The notes beneath the pieces were generated by a model. That model made no database searches and was not told the origin of the DNA. It saw nothing but the letters and a program-made list of their open reading frames with translations. Both the position numbers and the translations under genes were made by a program. 64,000 nucleotides of DNA, from assembly GCA_004352715.1 (NCBI GenBank), contig SCFE01000005.1, positions 1,506,267-1,570,266 of the forward strand, given 5' to 3'. Position 1 is the first letter of the stretch. Every line of letters starts with the position of its first letter. This document shows, piece by piece, positions 32,048-45,162 of this stretch. Origin of the DNA: Hofstenia miamia. Taxonomy: Eukaryota; Xenacoelomorpha; Acoela.

Positions 32048-32182
32048 GTGGTTCAAGCCCTGCCCCCACCTTTTCCTAATATGAAAGTGCAGACAAAAGA
32101 AAAGGCGCTCAGTCCCCGGCAGGCCTTAAATGGTCAAAGGGTGCAAGGAATCTCCGATTAGGCAGACTCCACAATCAGGAGT

Positions 32183-35100
32183 GTGGACTCGAGAAGTGGT
32201 AGTATAGGATCCACACAGACCAATGGACGATGGCATAAATGGACAGATGAGCAGAACAGAGCAGCACTGGAGTGTTACAGAAGAAGCATGCCAGATGAGA
32301 GGGGTTACAGGAAGAAAATGCTGGAAAAATGGAGGAAAGTAGGAATGGGATTAGAAGTTACAGAGCAGAGAGAGAGAGAGATTTTTATTATAAGTCACTT
32401 GCAACCCTAGGGCTGAAGTGGCGACTAAAACAAACAAATAAATGTATAAAACTTTACAAAAAGGAACTAGACATAGTGAAATGGATAATTCTTCTCAATT
32501 TGAGTGAAAACGAATGATTTTTGTAATCATTTGGATGACAAGTCAGTTGGATGAGAGTAAGGGAAAAGAGAGTTGAACAGGCTAAGCAAAGGGAAGATGA
32601 AGTGATAGATGTTGTGACAGAAGTGGCGGAAGCAGCAGAACCAATGGGCGCAGAAACTGAAGCAGCAATCAAGGAAAAGATTAAGGAAGAAATAGGTAAT
32701 AGTGCTAGGTTGCCAGTTCCAAGAGGACTTAAGAAAAGCAAGCTAGCAGTAGAGACAGCAAAGGAAATAAAGTGTTAGAGAGGATAGATGGTAGGAGTGT
32801 CACAGAAATAAATAGCTTAGTGTATGCAGGTGAGTGTGAGGTGCTGAAAAATGTAGGCATGGACATGAAAAAGAAAAAACGACAAGAAGATAAGAGAGAC
32901 AGAAAGCCAGCATGGGAGAAAAGAATTGAGAATAAAGTGGCAAAAATTAGGTAGCACTTTTGGCATGATCAGGACAAGTAAGGCAGTACAGGTGCAGGTT
33001 AGGTAAGGGCAAGACTATAGAAACTGCAAGAGAAGAGCTTAAGCAGAGATTAGTTGCAGAAGCTGAGAAACTGAGAAAATGTAGGGCAAAGGCAAAGCAG
33101 ACAAGAGACAATATGAAGTTTGAGACCCAAGAAGGAAGATTCTACAAAGAACTAGATGCAGGAGAAAAGGCTACAGCTAGAACAGGCAAGGACGCAGTAA
33201 GGTTCTGGGAGAATATATGGGGAAGTGAGGGATCAGAGATAGAGAGTGAGCAGATGCAGAAGGAATTCAGGCAAGAAGAAGGAGTAATCACAACGGCAAA
33301 GCTGAAGGAGGCTCTAAAGATGACAAACTGGAAAGTGCCAGGCAGAGATGAGGTACATGGGTATTGGTTGAAGAAGTTCACAAGTGTTCATGAGAGACTA
33401 GCAGTAGCATTGGAGGAGTGTGTGGTGTGTGGTTTCCCAGAGTGGATGGTAGTGGGAAGGACATTTCTGATACAGAAGGACTCAAAGAAAGGTAGTGAGG
33501 CTAACTAACTTCAGGCCAATAACATGTCTGCCAACAACTTGGAAATTGTAAACTTCTGTGATTTCAAGTAGGCTGGCATGTTACTTAGAACAGACCCAGT
33601 TGATACCAGAGGAGCAGAAGGGATGTAGAAAAAAGATGAGAGGATTCAAAGATCAGTTGTTAATACATCAGGCAGTGGTGGAGAATTGTAGAAGGAAGAC
33701 AAACTTAGCAATGGCATGGATAGACTACAGGAAGGCATATGACAGCATATCACATAGGGGGTATTGAAGACATTAGAGGCCAATGGAGTTTCACAGAAAT
33801 GGGTTGAGAGAGGGAGATTGGAAAGTGGCAGACTGAGATAGGCGGAAACAGGTTGAGGTTTAGGCAAGGCATATTCCAGGGAGACAGCTTAGCGCCACTA
33901 CTGTTTGTAGTTAGATTAATCCCTATCACAGAAAAGTTAAAGGAGACAGGCATAGGGTATAAGATGGAGAAAAATGGTAGAGCCGTGAGTCACCTGTGGT
34001 ACATGGACGACCTGAAGATGTATGCTAGTTCAAGGAAGGTGTTTCAGAAGCAAGTGGAAACATCGGAGAAGGCAAGAGGAGATTCAGGGTTAGAATTTAG
34101 ATTAGGAATGTGTGCAGCAGTGAAAATGACTAGAGGTAAGCATATGGATAGAGATGGTTTAAGGACAAGCAGTGGGGATAACATTGAAGAAGTGAAAGAG
34201 GGGTACAAGTACTTATTAATGATGGAGAGGTACAAAATAGTTCATGAGGAATTGAAGATGAGGCTAAGAAAAGAATACAAGAGGAGAGTAAGGAATGTTC
34301 TACAGAAGTCAGCATTGAATAGACAGAATAGTATAAAAGCAATTAATACATGGACAATACAAGTGTTGAGATATTCAGCAGGAATAGTTAGGTGGAACAA
34401 GAATGAACTGAGGGAATTAGACAGGGAGACAAGGAAGATACTAGCAGCAGAGATAGCATTCAACTTAAATGGAGATGTAGATAGGCTGTAAATGACAAGG
34501 CATAAAGGAGGGAAATTACTGCTAAGTATGGGGGAAATTGTAGAAGCAAGAGCACTAGGGCTAAAGGAATATGTATAAGAGCAACCTAGAGGATCCCTAC
34601 TAGAGGTCACTAAGGAGTTAAAGAAGATAAGAACTTAGAGTGAAGGAAAGAAGATATACCAGAGTAGGATGGAATCAGAGAGACAAACAAGGTATAGGCA
34701 GAAAGCAATGCATGGAGAATACTGGAGGAACACAGAAAAGTGTGACAGAGAAGAGAGCAATAAGTGGTTAAAGAAGGCAGGACTAAAAAGAGAAACAGAA
34801 GCACTGATAATGGCAGCACAGGAGCAAGCAATAAGAACAAACTTGGTGAAGAAGCATATAGACAGAAGAGTAGAACTAAGTGATAAGTGTAGGCTATGTA
34901 AGAAAGAGGTGGGAACAGTAGATCATCTGATAGGATGTGAGAAGTTGGTGCAGAATGAGTATAAGTTCAGGCATGACAAGGTGGGAACGATGGTACACTG
35001 GAGTTTGAGCAGGCAGCATAGGTTAGAAGCAGGAGACAAGTGGTATAAGCACAAGGCACAGGGAGTCATAGATACTGTGGGACTTCAACATCCAGACAAG

Positions 35101-35347
35101 CAGGGTAATAGAAGCACGAAGACCAGACATAGTAGTGGTAGACAAAGAGAAAAGATTGGGAACAGTGATAGACATAGTAGTACCAAAGGACAGAAATGTA
35201 GAAAGCAAGGAGAAAGAGAAAATAGACAAGTACAGGGAGTTGGCAGAGGAAATAGAAAGGCTGTGGAAGTTAAAGAATGTTGAAATAGTCCTGGTAGTTG
35301 TAGGAGCAGCAAGTAAGAAGCATAAGAGATCTTTGGAGGAGTTGTGA
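32183..35347 (+). pseudogene. R4-like ORF, copy 1: Myb-like, RT, endonuclease
   Basis: The family protein binds DNA, reverse-transcribes and cuts with a restriction-like endonuclease. Here HKWTDEQNRAALECYRRS (about 32235) is the Myb-like domain. RT pieces are PGRDEVHGYWLKKF (about 33340), AWIDYRKAYDSISH (about 33715, motif A), GIFQGDSLAPLLFVVR (about 33865) and HLWYMDDLKMYA (about 33990-34025, intact catalytic Asp pair). DKCRLCKKEVGTVDHLIGC (about 34880) is a CCHC finger with one residue missing compared with copy 2. The endonuclease core IVVVDKEKRL, then VIDIVVPKDRNVE lies in another frame (about 35125-35205). Stops and frameshifts occur at about 32410, 32778, 32954, 33508, 33767, 34491 and 35065. 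Confidence 0.85.
32372..32548. mobile_element. Insertion within R4-like copy 1
   Basis: Copy 2 has a continuous reading here (VTEQRLAGQVRKLQLDES). Copy 1 instead carries about 175 bp starting with a GAGAGAGAG run and containing CTTGCAACCCTAGGGCTGAA. This could be a small SINE-like or MITE insertion. Terminal features are not clear. Confidence 0.5.
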
Positions 35348-35491
35348 GTACCAATGTAGGGAGGAGCAGTAGCACAGAAGGCAGCATTGTTAGGAACAGC
35401 TAGAGTCCTGAGGAAATCTCTCAGACCTCCTGGGAACTGGTGAGTTCCCCAATCTGAGAGGGATACCAGCATGAAGCTGTGAGAAGAAATG

Positions 35492-38080
35492 ATAATAATA
35501 ACAATACTAATAATAATATTAGTAATAATAGTTTATTTTTTTATTGTGTGCAACTTACAAATTACAACTATACTGCACCAAACATGTAAGTAAAGGCAAA
35601 CTATTACAAACTGATAAGAACTAATACATCAAAAAGTGAGCTCATCATTCAGGTTAAAAAAGTGGCCTGATTAGGGCAATTTCTTGAATTCAGATCAATT
35701 CTCTACAGTCTGAATGAACAATGGAAGTGTATTAAACAGCCTGGATCCACTCCACATGATCTAATCCTTTGTCTATCTAATCATATCAGCCCTTGCATAT
35801 GAGGTAGGTAACTTCTGATTTGATACAGATTCCAGAGGAGCAGGGCCTTAACTACAATGGGAAAGGGTGGCCAAATGTATTCTGCTTGCCTTCCTAAAAA
35901 TCTGCAACCACTCAGGAGTAAACTGCAAAATTCTGCATTTATGATGGCTTGGGGTGGAATTGCACTATAGGCAAAACTTACTTCAATATTTCTAAGAGAA
36001 ATTGTGGCTACAAAAGTGAATGACTAGGAATTCCAATTGAACAATATATAAGTTTTTAGATAAACAATTACGTTATTTTAAATTTCAAATTGCATTATCT
36101 ATGCTCTTGAGAAAAATAACAATTTAGGCATGCATACCATAGGGCTGGAGGTACATTGTAACTTTGGTATTTGATAATACCAAAATGCCAAACTGTGGTA
36201 CCTTGCCTAAAAAACTTATTGAGATTTTATTTTAGATTTTAGAACATGTATATGTAAGGTTGGAAATCTTAGGATATTTATTTAAGGAGGATATATTAAT
36301 AGTGCAACTACTGACTTCTATTATACAACAATTATTTGTCAAAATTATGCATTACTTAACATTTACTTCAAATTTTCTGTTATATCAACTTTGATCAAGA
36401 AGGGAAGTCTAAAAAAATAATATTTTGGTGTGTATTCATGATCAATGGCAAAATGTGAAAAATTCAGATAAATGAATATCTTTTTATCACACCAATTTTT
36501 GTGTATTTCAAAAACTATTATAAATGCACTACAAATTATAGTCATCAATATGTTTAAGTAATCAGTGCAGAGCAAATGTGCTAACAAAATGTGCTTATGA
36601 GCTTCAATTCTAGTGACTACTTTGTTTACCTAGTTCATATCAGTTTAAGTGGAACAAAAAATTGTATTGTGGAAGTAAGCTAAAAAGTTAGTAAGAGGTT
36701 GTACATCAAGCCATTGGAATGGTTCTTCATTCTTACATCTAGAAGTAGTTGCTAGAAAATGTTCAATTCAACTTAAGTCAAAATGTGGATTTGTCATAGA
36801 TGCATGTGTTTAACTTTAATAACTTGATGTCTCATCAAGCAGTACTGAAACAAATCCTAATTTGATGAAATTCACTATTATTAGGTAAAATATTTGAGGC
36901 TAACCAGAACAAATCAGGTTTATGTATTGCAAAAAGAAGCATTCAAAATTGACTATGACACATTTAAGAAAAAGATAGCTTAAGGAAAAGTAATAGGAAA
37001 GTCAAATTTTTTGCACTTTCATAACTCTATTAATTTTATAAATTATACTTTAACAACTTTTCTGATATTTGAATAATCCATGTTTGATGACTGCAAAACT
37101 TGTAAGGGGATTTTATTTAACTTGTTAATGCACATTCATTGCTAAATTCAGTGTTGTGCCAATTTATGTCTATGTGATTTATTTGTAGCAACTCTGTGTA
37201 GTTCATTAGTGCTTGTAAATTCATATGCAAGTTACAATCTACTTTAACTATTCTAAATCTTGTTTTTATATTCATCATTCATAAACCAATGAAAGCTTAA
37301 GATATCTTTGACTACTGAGATTATCATGAAGAGCAGCTTCCAACATGTCTCTAATAATAAATTGCTATAGGTTAGGTATGTGGGGTTACTCAAACAGTCA
37401 ACAAAGTGATGAGTGGGTGATTCCATGATCTGGGTCCAGACCTTAATCCCTAGAAGTGTACCAGGCCAGTTTGACTATAAGAAACCTCTGGCAACCCCTG
37501 CCACTCAGAGTGCTGATCTGTGTTAAGTCTGATCAGCAGTAAGTGCTGAACTTCAGTTGAGAGGGTTGTGCCTCTCCTGCTTTCACCTACCAAGGCTGCT
37601 AATGCATGGTAGTAACAAAAAACCCCTGCTTGCTGCTACAAACATCTGAAAATTATTTTGGAGTACATAGGCATATTCACTGAATGCAAAGCATCTAGTT
37701 AAAAAAAGTCTCTAATTAAAAGGCAATTTCTTAGGTATAGGAGTTTTTACACTTAAAGCTTGTTAATTGATCACTAATTTTATATGCAATTACAAATTGG
37801 AATAGATTCATGAAAGTTGTGTACTTCATTGTAAGCAGTATTACAATATTTTATATGTAGGGGTAAACATTTCTAAGCGATGTGAGGTTGCAAACAGTTG
37901 ACTACAGCTGAAGCAAATTGAAAAGTGTAAATAAAGTGCAGGTAAATATTACAAGCTTGTATAAATAAGATAGTAGTGTAAAACTTGGAGAATTGATTTT
38001 AGTTCACCATACTGTGTTATTTTACTATCAGAATTTGATTAAATATTTTGTTACTATGGTAATTGAGTAAGTTACCAGCA
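35492..38080. other. Non-coding sequence after the R4-like element
   Basis: It begins with TAATAATATTAGTAATAA repeats and continues as AT-rich sequence without exons that I can recognise. A moderately GC-rich block at 37380-37640 (for example CTGGCAACCCCTGCCACT) looks different from its surroundings and may be a SINE-like insertion. Confidence 0.4.
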
Positions 38081-38089
38081 ACAATTTAG

Positions 38090-38560
38090 GAGCTTCCTCC
38101 TCTGATCTAGGGACTACAAATTGTTCCTATAACAGCCAAATTGTGGACCACTTTAGGTTATGGCTCCAGATATGTATATGCTATAATAAATTGGCTTTTG
38201 AAAGCAACATGTACATGCACATAATTAATACATGGTTGCTAAATTTAGGTCTGTTGGCTAGCATGAATGCATGGCAATTACATGCTAACTATACATCAGT
38301 TGAGATCTAAGAAAACAATTGAGATTGTATATTGAGCTAGATAATAAGTTGTGAGACACATAGAGCAGCACCATGCAAACAAGTTTCTGAACCTCCCATG
38401 TTGGACATCACTTTGGTGTGATGCCATGTAAATTGGTTATCTTGGATGTCTATTTCTTTCTTGGAATCTAAACAGTTACTAGTTACAAAGATAAATTACC
38501 AATGTTTCTTGCTTACTTGGAATCAGTTAGAATCACTGCTACTCTAGTTAATGTTCACCT
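38090..38560 (+). repeat. Dispersed non-coding repeat family, copy A
   Basis: The segment shares a series of blocks with 61183-62110 and 62776-63750: ACTTTAGGTTATGGCT, GAATGCATGGCAATTACATG, TTGAGCTAGA, and TTGGTGTGATGCCATGTAAA. Copy A is shorter and more diverged. The blocks keep order and orientation, which shows common descent. Confidence 0.7.
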
Positions 38561-39183
38561 AAGCAATCTTTTTCCTTGACATTAAGTTCTCTGGTATTGT
38601 TCACACTATAGTTAACCCAGTGATTCTACTTGGTGATCCTGACTTGATTCTGAACAGGTTTCAAGTTAGGAAGAATTTCCTGACAGTCTGCTATTGAATT
38701 CATTTGGAAGGAGAGCCAAATCCACATTGCCTTATTTGTTGTTTTACTTTGTTTTTTTCTATGTTGTTGGAATTAAGTGTATGTTGGATTCATACAAAGG
38801 ACCCCCTGAAGTTGCCTAACCATGTTGCTTAACTGTCTACATTTTAGTACTTTTTGTTGTTCAAATTTCTTTGGAGTTTCTCCCAAGTTGTTATGGAATC
38901 TTTTTGCTTTACATATTGCATATTTTACTAATCCTAGCATTTGTTCTATTATTAAAACTCCTTTGAGTAGCTCCCCAAGTGCAAGCATTGGTAGCCAGTA
39001 CACTACTATTTGCACTGTTCTACCTTTAGTTAATCTATCATTACCCATTTCCCCTAGTTCTTCTCTTACTGTTAATCAAAGAGGACTTTGGAATACTGCC
39101 ACCTCTGCACTGATCCCTTCACAGCCTAGCACTCTGAGATGAGCCCCAGTTCCTGTCTAGGACCATCAGCCACTGGAACTGTA

Positions 39184-40010
39184 ACAGTTAAAAGAATCCC
39201 TGTTTAAACAATTAGAGTTGTGGAGGGAAGACCAGTAGCACATCAAAGCATTGCAAGAGGAGCTTTTGCATAGAAACTGTCAGCATCAGAGGCTGGAGCA
39301 GATTCAGATCCAAGGCCTGCACCTAAATGAGAAAGTCTGCCACCTACTCTCAGTCATGTCCTTAACAACAGTGAATACATGACCAGAGAAATTCTTAATG
39401 ATGTGCTAGCTGCTTTTAGCAAAAAGTTTACAACTAAAGTATCCCAAATTATGTTGCAATACTGCACTTCCTCTCCTTCTAGTTGTTCACTTCACAGTTG
39501 TTCCTTGTTGAATACCACCCTGGTAACCAGTAATGCTAATTTTACACAGTCTCCTTTAATGCCTGTCTGTATTAAATTTAGTCACTATTGCCACTCCCTC
39601 TAGTCATCTCTGCCATCTCCTCTGTTGGTTGGAATGTTAGAACTCTGGTATCTCCCTGCTTGGTACCTGTGATTGCCATTTCTGCACTGATGACTGCCAA
39701 ACAAGTGACATCTTGCCCTGCCAGCCCCTGTGTGTCAGCCAAGTTTGCAGTGGATAGCTGGCCTTTGTTTACCCAGTCAATTATTTTGCCTGGGCTGAGC
39801 AACAATGATCACTTCCACAAGCAATCCATCTTACCAAAGTTCACCAGGCAAATCAACAAAGTATCACAGTTTTTTGACAAATGGTTTTTTTCTCTTCAAA
39901 ATCACAATGAAGTAACATTGCATCAACCAAGAGAGCACCATCATTTACTCTCCTCTGTTCCTCCAAGGACTAGCATACAATCAGTACATGATGCTCAATT
40001 AAGAAACTAA
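39184..40010 (+). pseudogene. Unrecognised coding relic (gag-like?)
   Basis: The plus strand shows coiled-coil-like text (HIKALQEELLHRNCQHQRLE, then QIQIQGLHLNEKV, about 39240-39340), a helical stretch (TREILNDVLAAFSKKFTTKV, 39379), and later FTRQINKVSQFFDKWFFSLQ (about 39840) ending at TAA 40008. The pieces are in different frames with stops between them. The composition could suit a retroelement gag, but I recognise no domain and a host pseudogene is equally possible. Confidence 0.3.
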
Positions 40011-40140
40011 AACTGATTATCAGCTGCTTATGGGTTAGTTTGACGATTATTATCATGCCCCACACATCAAGCAACAATATAAGACTCTTCTCAGTGAAAT
40101 GTCTTTTAAGAAAGGAGATGATGTGAGTAGTATAATAAGA

Positions 40141-40235
40141 GTCGTAGGAGATCCCACTTTTTTCTGATTGGTCGAGAGGTGGGTCGTAGGAGATCCCACT
40201 TTTCGCTGATTGGTCGAGAGGGGTGGCCTTTGACT
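40141..40235. repeat. 42-bp minisatellite running into a gap
   Basis: GTCGTAGGAGATCCCACTTT plus CTGATTGGTCGAGAGG occurs twice with a 42-bp period before the sequence enters the 1000-N gap (40236-41235). The gap probably contains more units. Confidence 0.75.
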
Positions 40236-41235
40236 NNNNNNNNNNNNNNNNNNNNNNNNNNNNNNNNNNNNNNNNNNNNNNNNNNNNNNNNNNNNNNNNN
40301 NNNNNNNNNNNNNNNNNNNNNNNNNNNNNNNNNNNNNNNNNNNNNNNNNNNNNNNNNNNNNNNNNNNNNNNNNNNNNNNNNNNNNNNNNNNNNNNNNNNN
40401 NNNNNNNNNNNNNNNNNNNNNNNNNNNNNNNNNNNNNNNNNNNNNNNNNNNNNNNNNNNNNNNNNNNNNNNNNNNNNNNNNNNNNNNNNNNNNNNNNNNN
40501 NNNNNNNNNNNNNNNNNNNNNNNNNNNNNNNNNNNNNNNNNNNNNNNNNNNNNNNNNNNNNNNNNNNNNNNNNNNNNNNNNNNNNNNNNNNNNNNNNNNN
40601 NNNNNNNNNNNNNNNNNNNNNNNNNNNNNNNNNNNNNNNNNNNNNNNNNNNNNNNNNNNNNNNNNNNNNNNNNNNNNNNNNNNNNNNNNNNNNNNNNNNN
40701 NNNNNNNNNNNNNNNNNNNNNNNNNNNNNNNNNNNNNNNNNNNNNNNNNNNNNNNNNNNNNNNNNNNNNNNNNNNNNNNNNNNNNNNNNNNNNNNNNNNN
40801 NNNNNNNNNNNNNNNNNNNNNNNNNNNNNNNNNNNNNNNNNNNNNNNNNNNNNNNNNNNNNNNNNNNNNNNNNNNNNNNNNNNNNNNNNNNNNNNNNNNN
40901 NNNNNNNNNNNNNNNNNNNNNNNNNNNNNNNNNNNNNNNNNNNNNNNNNNNNNNNNNNNNNNNNNNNNNNNNNNNNNNNNNNNNNNNNNNNNNNNNNNNN
41001 NNNNNNNNNNNNNNNNNNNNNNNNNNNNNNNNNNNNNNNNNNNNNNNNNNNNNNNNNNNNNNNNNNNNNNNNNNNNNNNNNNNNNNNNNNNNNNNNNNNN
41101 NNNNNNNNNNNNNNNNNNNNNNNNNNNNNNNNNNNNNNNNNNNNNNNNNNNNNNNNNNNNNNNNNNNNNNNNNNNNNNNNNNNNNNNNNNNNNNNNNNNN
41201 NNNNNNNNNNNNNNNNNNNNNNNNNNNNNNNNNNN
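40236..41235. other. Assembly gap (1000 N)
   Basis: Round-number gap next to a minisatellite; the far side begins with a C-rich CTGCCCTGCCCTGCCCC run, also repetitive. Confidence 0.95.
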
Positions 41236-41615
41236 GATTGCTGTGAACTGCCCTGCCCTGCCCCGTCCCACAGATTTTGTGTCCTGCCGCATTTCCACCT
41301 GCTGCCCCCACCCAAAAATTTCTACGCCAAAAACTACTTGTGATGTATTATTATTACCTCATATTTTTTCGATTGAAATTTTCACAGTACACACCACAAC
41401 TGCCAAATATTTTGAATCCTTACTGACTAGAAGATGCAGAATTATTTTTCAAATGATATCTCTACTTTTGCTACCAATGACAATTTGTAACAGACTGTAT
41501 CTAAATGTTTATGTAGAAAATTGAAAGATAATATTTAATACTTCAAAATATGGACAAGGAATCTAGCTTTAATATTGTTTACAATATATATTTTTTATAA
41601 TAGCATTTATCAGTT

Positions 41616-41971
41616 GAGCAACATCAATTTTGAAAAAATGCACACTCAAATTAATGTTTCCAAAAGCTAATATAAAATCCTTTGTGGAAAAAAATTGAAA
41701 GCACATAGAAGAATTCTAAAGACAGATTCGGATAGACAATGAAAAGATCTTTAAAAAATTTAGTATGACTTTTTGAGTTTTGCTTTTTTCTTCGAGCAAA
41801 CATCAATTTTAAAAAAAAGTACTCTCAAATTAGTGTTTTCAAATTGTAATACAAAATGCTTTGTGTAAAAAAATTGAGAACACATAGAAGAATTCTAAAA
41901 ACAGATTCAGATGGACAATAAAAAGATCTTTAAAAAATTTAGTATGACTTTTTGAGTTTTGCATTTTTAAC
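41616..41971. repeat. 178-bp tandem duplication
   Basis: Two adjacent copies start at 41616 and 41794 with GAGCAA(A)CATCAATTTT. They share AACACATAGAAGAATTCTAAA-type and TTAGTATGACTTTTTGAG blocks and differ by scattered substitutions. No ORF. Confidence 0.85.
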
Positions 41972-43251
41972 TGTATAAATTTGAAATTTGTTGTTTTTGC
42001 CTTTAGAAAGTTGATATATTCAGGGAGACATCTAGCGAAAAAATTATGAATTTTGACCAGAATTTCTGTGCTTCAGTTTCTCCATATGAAATTTGTTGTT
42101 TGGCAGAAAGCATTTCTTGGAACCGAAATCTTCAAGGTTAGTCCCACACAACCCAATGCTAGACCCGATCGAGACAGTATAGAGTGCTGTAAAATGTAAT
42201 TTGAAAAACTTGATGACTGATCAGGTCAAAGTGTTGATTTCTGGTGACACAACTGGAAGTCTTACTCAGACAGAATTTCGATACGAAGTCTTGAAAGTTA
42301 AGCTGTAGCTCACTTAACCACCGCATTGGCTCGTTTAATATATTTGTAAATTCTTCTCTGATGCTCTGCAGAAAAATGCCATGAAAGTTGGACAATAATA
42401 CTGTTCTATCTCTTCGAGTTGCTCATAGTTGGGAAGTAACTGTAATTTAGCCCAAATAAAGATTTATGTGAATCATTGGTAATCTCAGATAGCATGCGTG
42501 CAACAATACAAATCCTATGGGAAAATTGAATAAAGTCCGTATTTCTCTGATAAGTCTGAACTTTAACCACAAAAAAGTTTAAGGCTCGATAATTTGCAGA
42601 AAATAAACCGGATTTATAAATATATTAATCTACTTTGCATGTCCTTTAAATGTAGCAATAATAACAGTAATAATATTAAAGATCTATGCAGTATAAATCT
42701 GTGCAATAAGATATGCAAGTGCATGCATATGTATGTATATTCAAACATGCCTGCATTTATATATTAATAAACCTACACGAACACGATTCTGAGCATTTTG
42801 AATTTGATTGGAAAAAGAGTAATAGATATCTGGCTGCTTCTCAAATAGCAAACTTTGTCGGATAACTAATGGTCCATTAATGGAATCAATGGGCCCTGTT
42901 ACAAAATTCGAAATATATCGGATAGGCAAATCGATAATTTAACCAGTGATTTAAAACGATTGAGTTTGAGTGACAAAAAACAAGAATTGATTTATTTTGA
43001 ATCTAGAGCAATGTTAAAGCTAAGAAAAAATACACAATTTTTCTCAAAAAGATAAGTAAGAAAGGCGTAAATTCAAAAAAACTGAAGTTTTGGAAAAGTT
43101 GGTTTTTAAGGATATCTATATCAAAAAATAACTCTTTTGACCAAATTCTGATATGCGTAGCCTGAATCATACCTCCGTCTGCCACTTTGATTTATTTTTT
43201 TAAATCTAAAAAATGGAGGGCACAGGCTAACCTCGAGTACACCCCTCCAAA
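41972..43251. other. AT-rich non-coding sequence
   Basis: No exon, RNA gene or terminal repeat was recognised here. Short ORFs on the minus strand (about 42160-43185) show no motif. Confidence 0.4.
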
Positions 43252-44102
43252 TATGTCGGATGGACAAATGCCCCAAAAGAGTTCAAAGATATTTTCCAAA
43301 ATTTTATTTAGAAATTATCCTCATAATCTTTTCCATCATATGTTAAAAAGAATTTGATGTTTTATATCAATAAATAGTTTTCCTTTAAGACTTTGTCCAT
43401 CCGACATTATTAGGTACATAAAGGCAACTACTAAGGAAAGCGCGTAAAACTCTCAAACCCAATGTTTCTCGTATTGTCCACAAAAGATATTTTACTTGTA
43501 GGTACTTCCTCTCACCGTTAACTATACCTACGTAGGCATGGTCTTTCCTTCTGTGCGAGCGTCTTGTGATACCCGACCGCTAAAAGAAAGTATTTAACCA
43601 TTCCTCTTCGAGATCTCCAACTTCTTTCGATGGTCGCCCTCTTTTTTGTGAATTGAAGAAAGATCAACATTAAGAATAATTTTTGTTAATTCTCTACCAC
43701 TTCTCTCTTTTGCTTGGTGACTTGGGTAATGCTTCTCTTGGTAATTAAAAATGTTGGATGGACATTTATTATGTCAGATGAACAAAATAATTTCTTTTCG
43801 CAATAGCTATTGTGCCTAAAAGTAAATATTGCTTAAAATGTGAGCTTTACTATGTCGATTGATATTTTAAGCATGCGAATAGATTCTAATTTGCATTATC
43901 AGGGAGAAAAAAACTGTCAAATTTGAAATTATGTCGGATGGACATAATTGAACTTTGGACAAGTTATTTCAGCTAATGGAAAAATTGGATTTAAATAAAA
44001 AGCCATTTCAAGTACATCTTATACTTTTCTTCCATAAAAAAAACAAAAATTTTCCTTGAAATGCCTATTTAGAAGCAAAAATATGCGATGTCTATCCGAC
44101 AT
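43252..44102. mobile_element. TIR element with six copies of a GTCGGATGGACA motif
   Basis: Left end TATGTCGGATGGACA (43252) and right end TGTCTATCCGACATA (to 44102) are inverted repeats. Four further internal copies occur: inverse at 43394, direct at 43752, 43770 and 43930. The interior has a less AT-rich block (43440-43640) but no ORF. It is a non-autonomous element of about 850 bp; the family is unknown. Confidence 0.6.
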
Positions 44103-45152
44103 AATAAGAATGCAGATGTACTAATAGTCGAGGCACCAGCATGTTTTGTTTTGATTTTTTAGTATGATGTTAGACATTTTCATGAAGGCTAATGATTCTT
44201 CTAGAATTTTAATAATCGAGATCGCAAAATTCTGAGATCAAATTCGTTTTAAAAACGCAACGAATTTTTTAACAAACCCCAATAGTCAATAATGGCCATT
44301 CATTTGCCAACCATAACCAACAATTCAAAAAGTTTTACAAATCGTAAAATTCAACAATTTTACAAAGAAATTAATTATTGTATATAATATATGCATTACA
44401 TTAAAGTTTGATTTCAATTTTCAAAATGTACTATTTATAAGTTTTTTATAGCCCATTAGTGGTGGAACAATGGCTCATTAATGTCATTAATCGATCGATC
44501 TGCCATCTAGCAAAAAATATAAATTATAATTATTTGCAATTATGCCTGATCAAATTAAATTTTCATAACAAATGAAATTGCATGCCCTTCAGTAGTTGTT
44601 AATGCAATTTTGTATACCAGCCAAGGGTGCAGCAAGGCACTTCTTAAAGTTGCAAAAAAATTTTGCACGTGAGAAGTGTGATATCTTAGAAAATATACTA
44701 TACCTGTTAAATGAATCTTCAAAATAATTTATTCATGACAATTTGGAAAACTTGAAATTTACTATTACGTGAAAAGATGCGTTTGAGAAGAATAGATTTT
44801 TTACGATTTAATATAGTACTATTTCAAAATTCTGTTTAAATTTGGCAGATTGGTATGCTCATTGTTATTATTTATAAACAAGACATTCTTTCAACTTATA
44901 CTAAATTTTGTATGTTGAATATACTGCAGAAGATCTCAATGATATCCTTCTGCCCTTTTTGGGTTTGTATTTGTTTGAATTGCTTACAATATAAAGAATT
45001 GCTATCTTCTGTTTGCCAACAATGCCCTATTAATGTACCATTATTGGCGTTCTTCGTGTTAAAGATTCTAAAAGAGTTCCGTTTATACAATTTCTTCAGC
45101 CTAAGGGGATCGAAGATTGTGGTATATTTAGTATTATAATTCAATAATAATA
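44103..45152. other. AT-rich non-coding sequence
   Basis: Nothing is recognised. The 94-residue open frame at 44855 (plus strand) is hydrophobic, Cys/Leu-rich and without family features. Confidence 0.4.
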
Positions 45153-45162
45153 CAAGGTGCGG

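Larger units (their letters stand above)
32095..35491 (+). mobile_element. R4/Dong-like non-LTR retrotransposon, copy 1 (defective)
   Basis: This is closely related to the copy at 50126-53424, from AGTCCCCGGCAGGCCTT (about 32110) to the 3' UTR text ACCAGCATGAAGCTGTGAG (about 35465-35483). The 5' UTR of the other copy is absent. The 3' end runs directly into an AATAATA-type microsatellite. The coding region is broken many times and carries a 160-180-bp insertion at about 32372-32548. Confidence 0.8.

Noticed and set aside
32454-35472. Many Ser/Leu/Cys-rich minus-strand ORFs over both R4-like copies (also 50415-53321)
   Set aside because: They are antisense shadows of the A/G-rich plus-strand coding sequence, with no motifs of their own.
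37380-37640. Possible SINE (GC-richer block with CTGGCAACCCCTGCCACT)
   Set aside because: No second copy, A/B boxes or target duplication was found in the window.
38773-39142. ORFs on both strands before the coding relic at 39184
   Set aside because: No motif, low-complexity Ser/Leu content and no frame link to the downstream relic.
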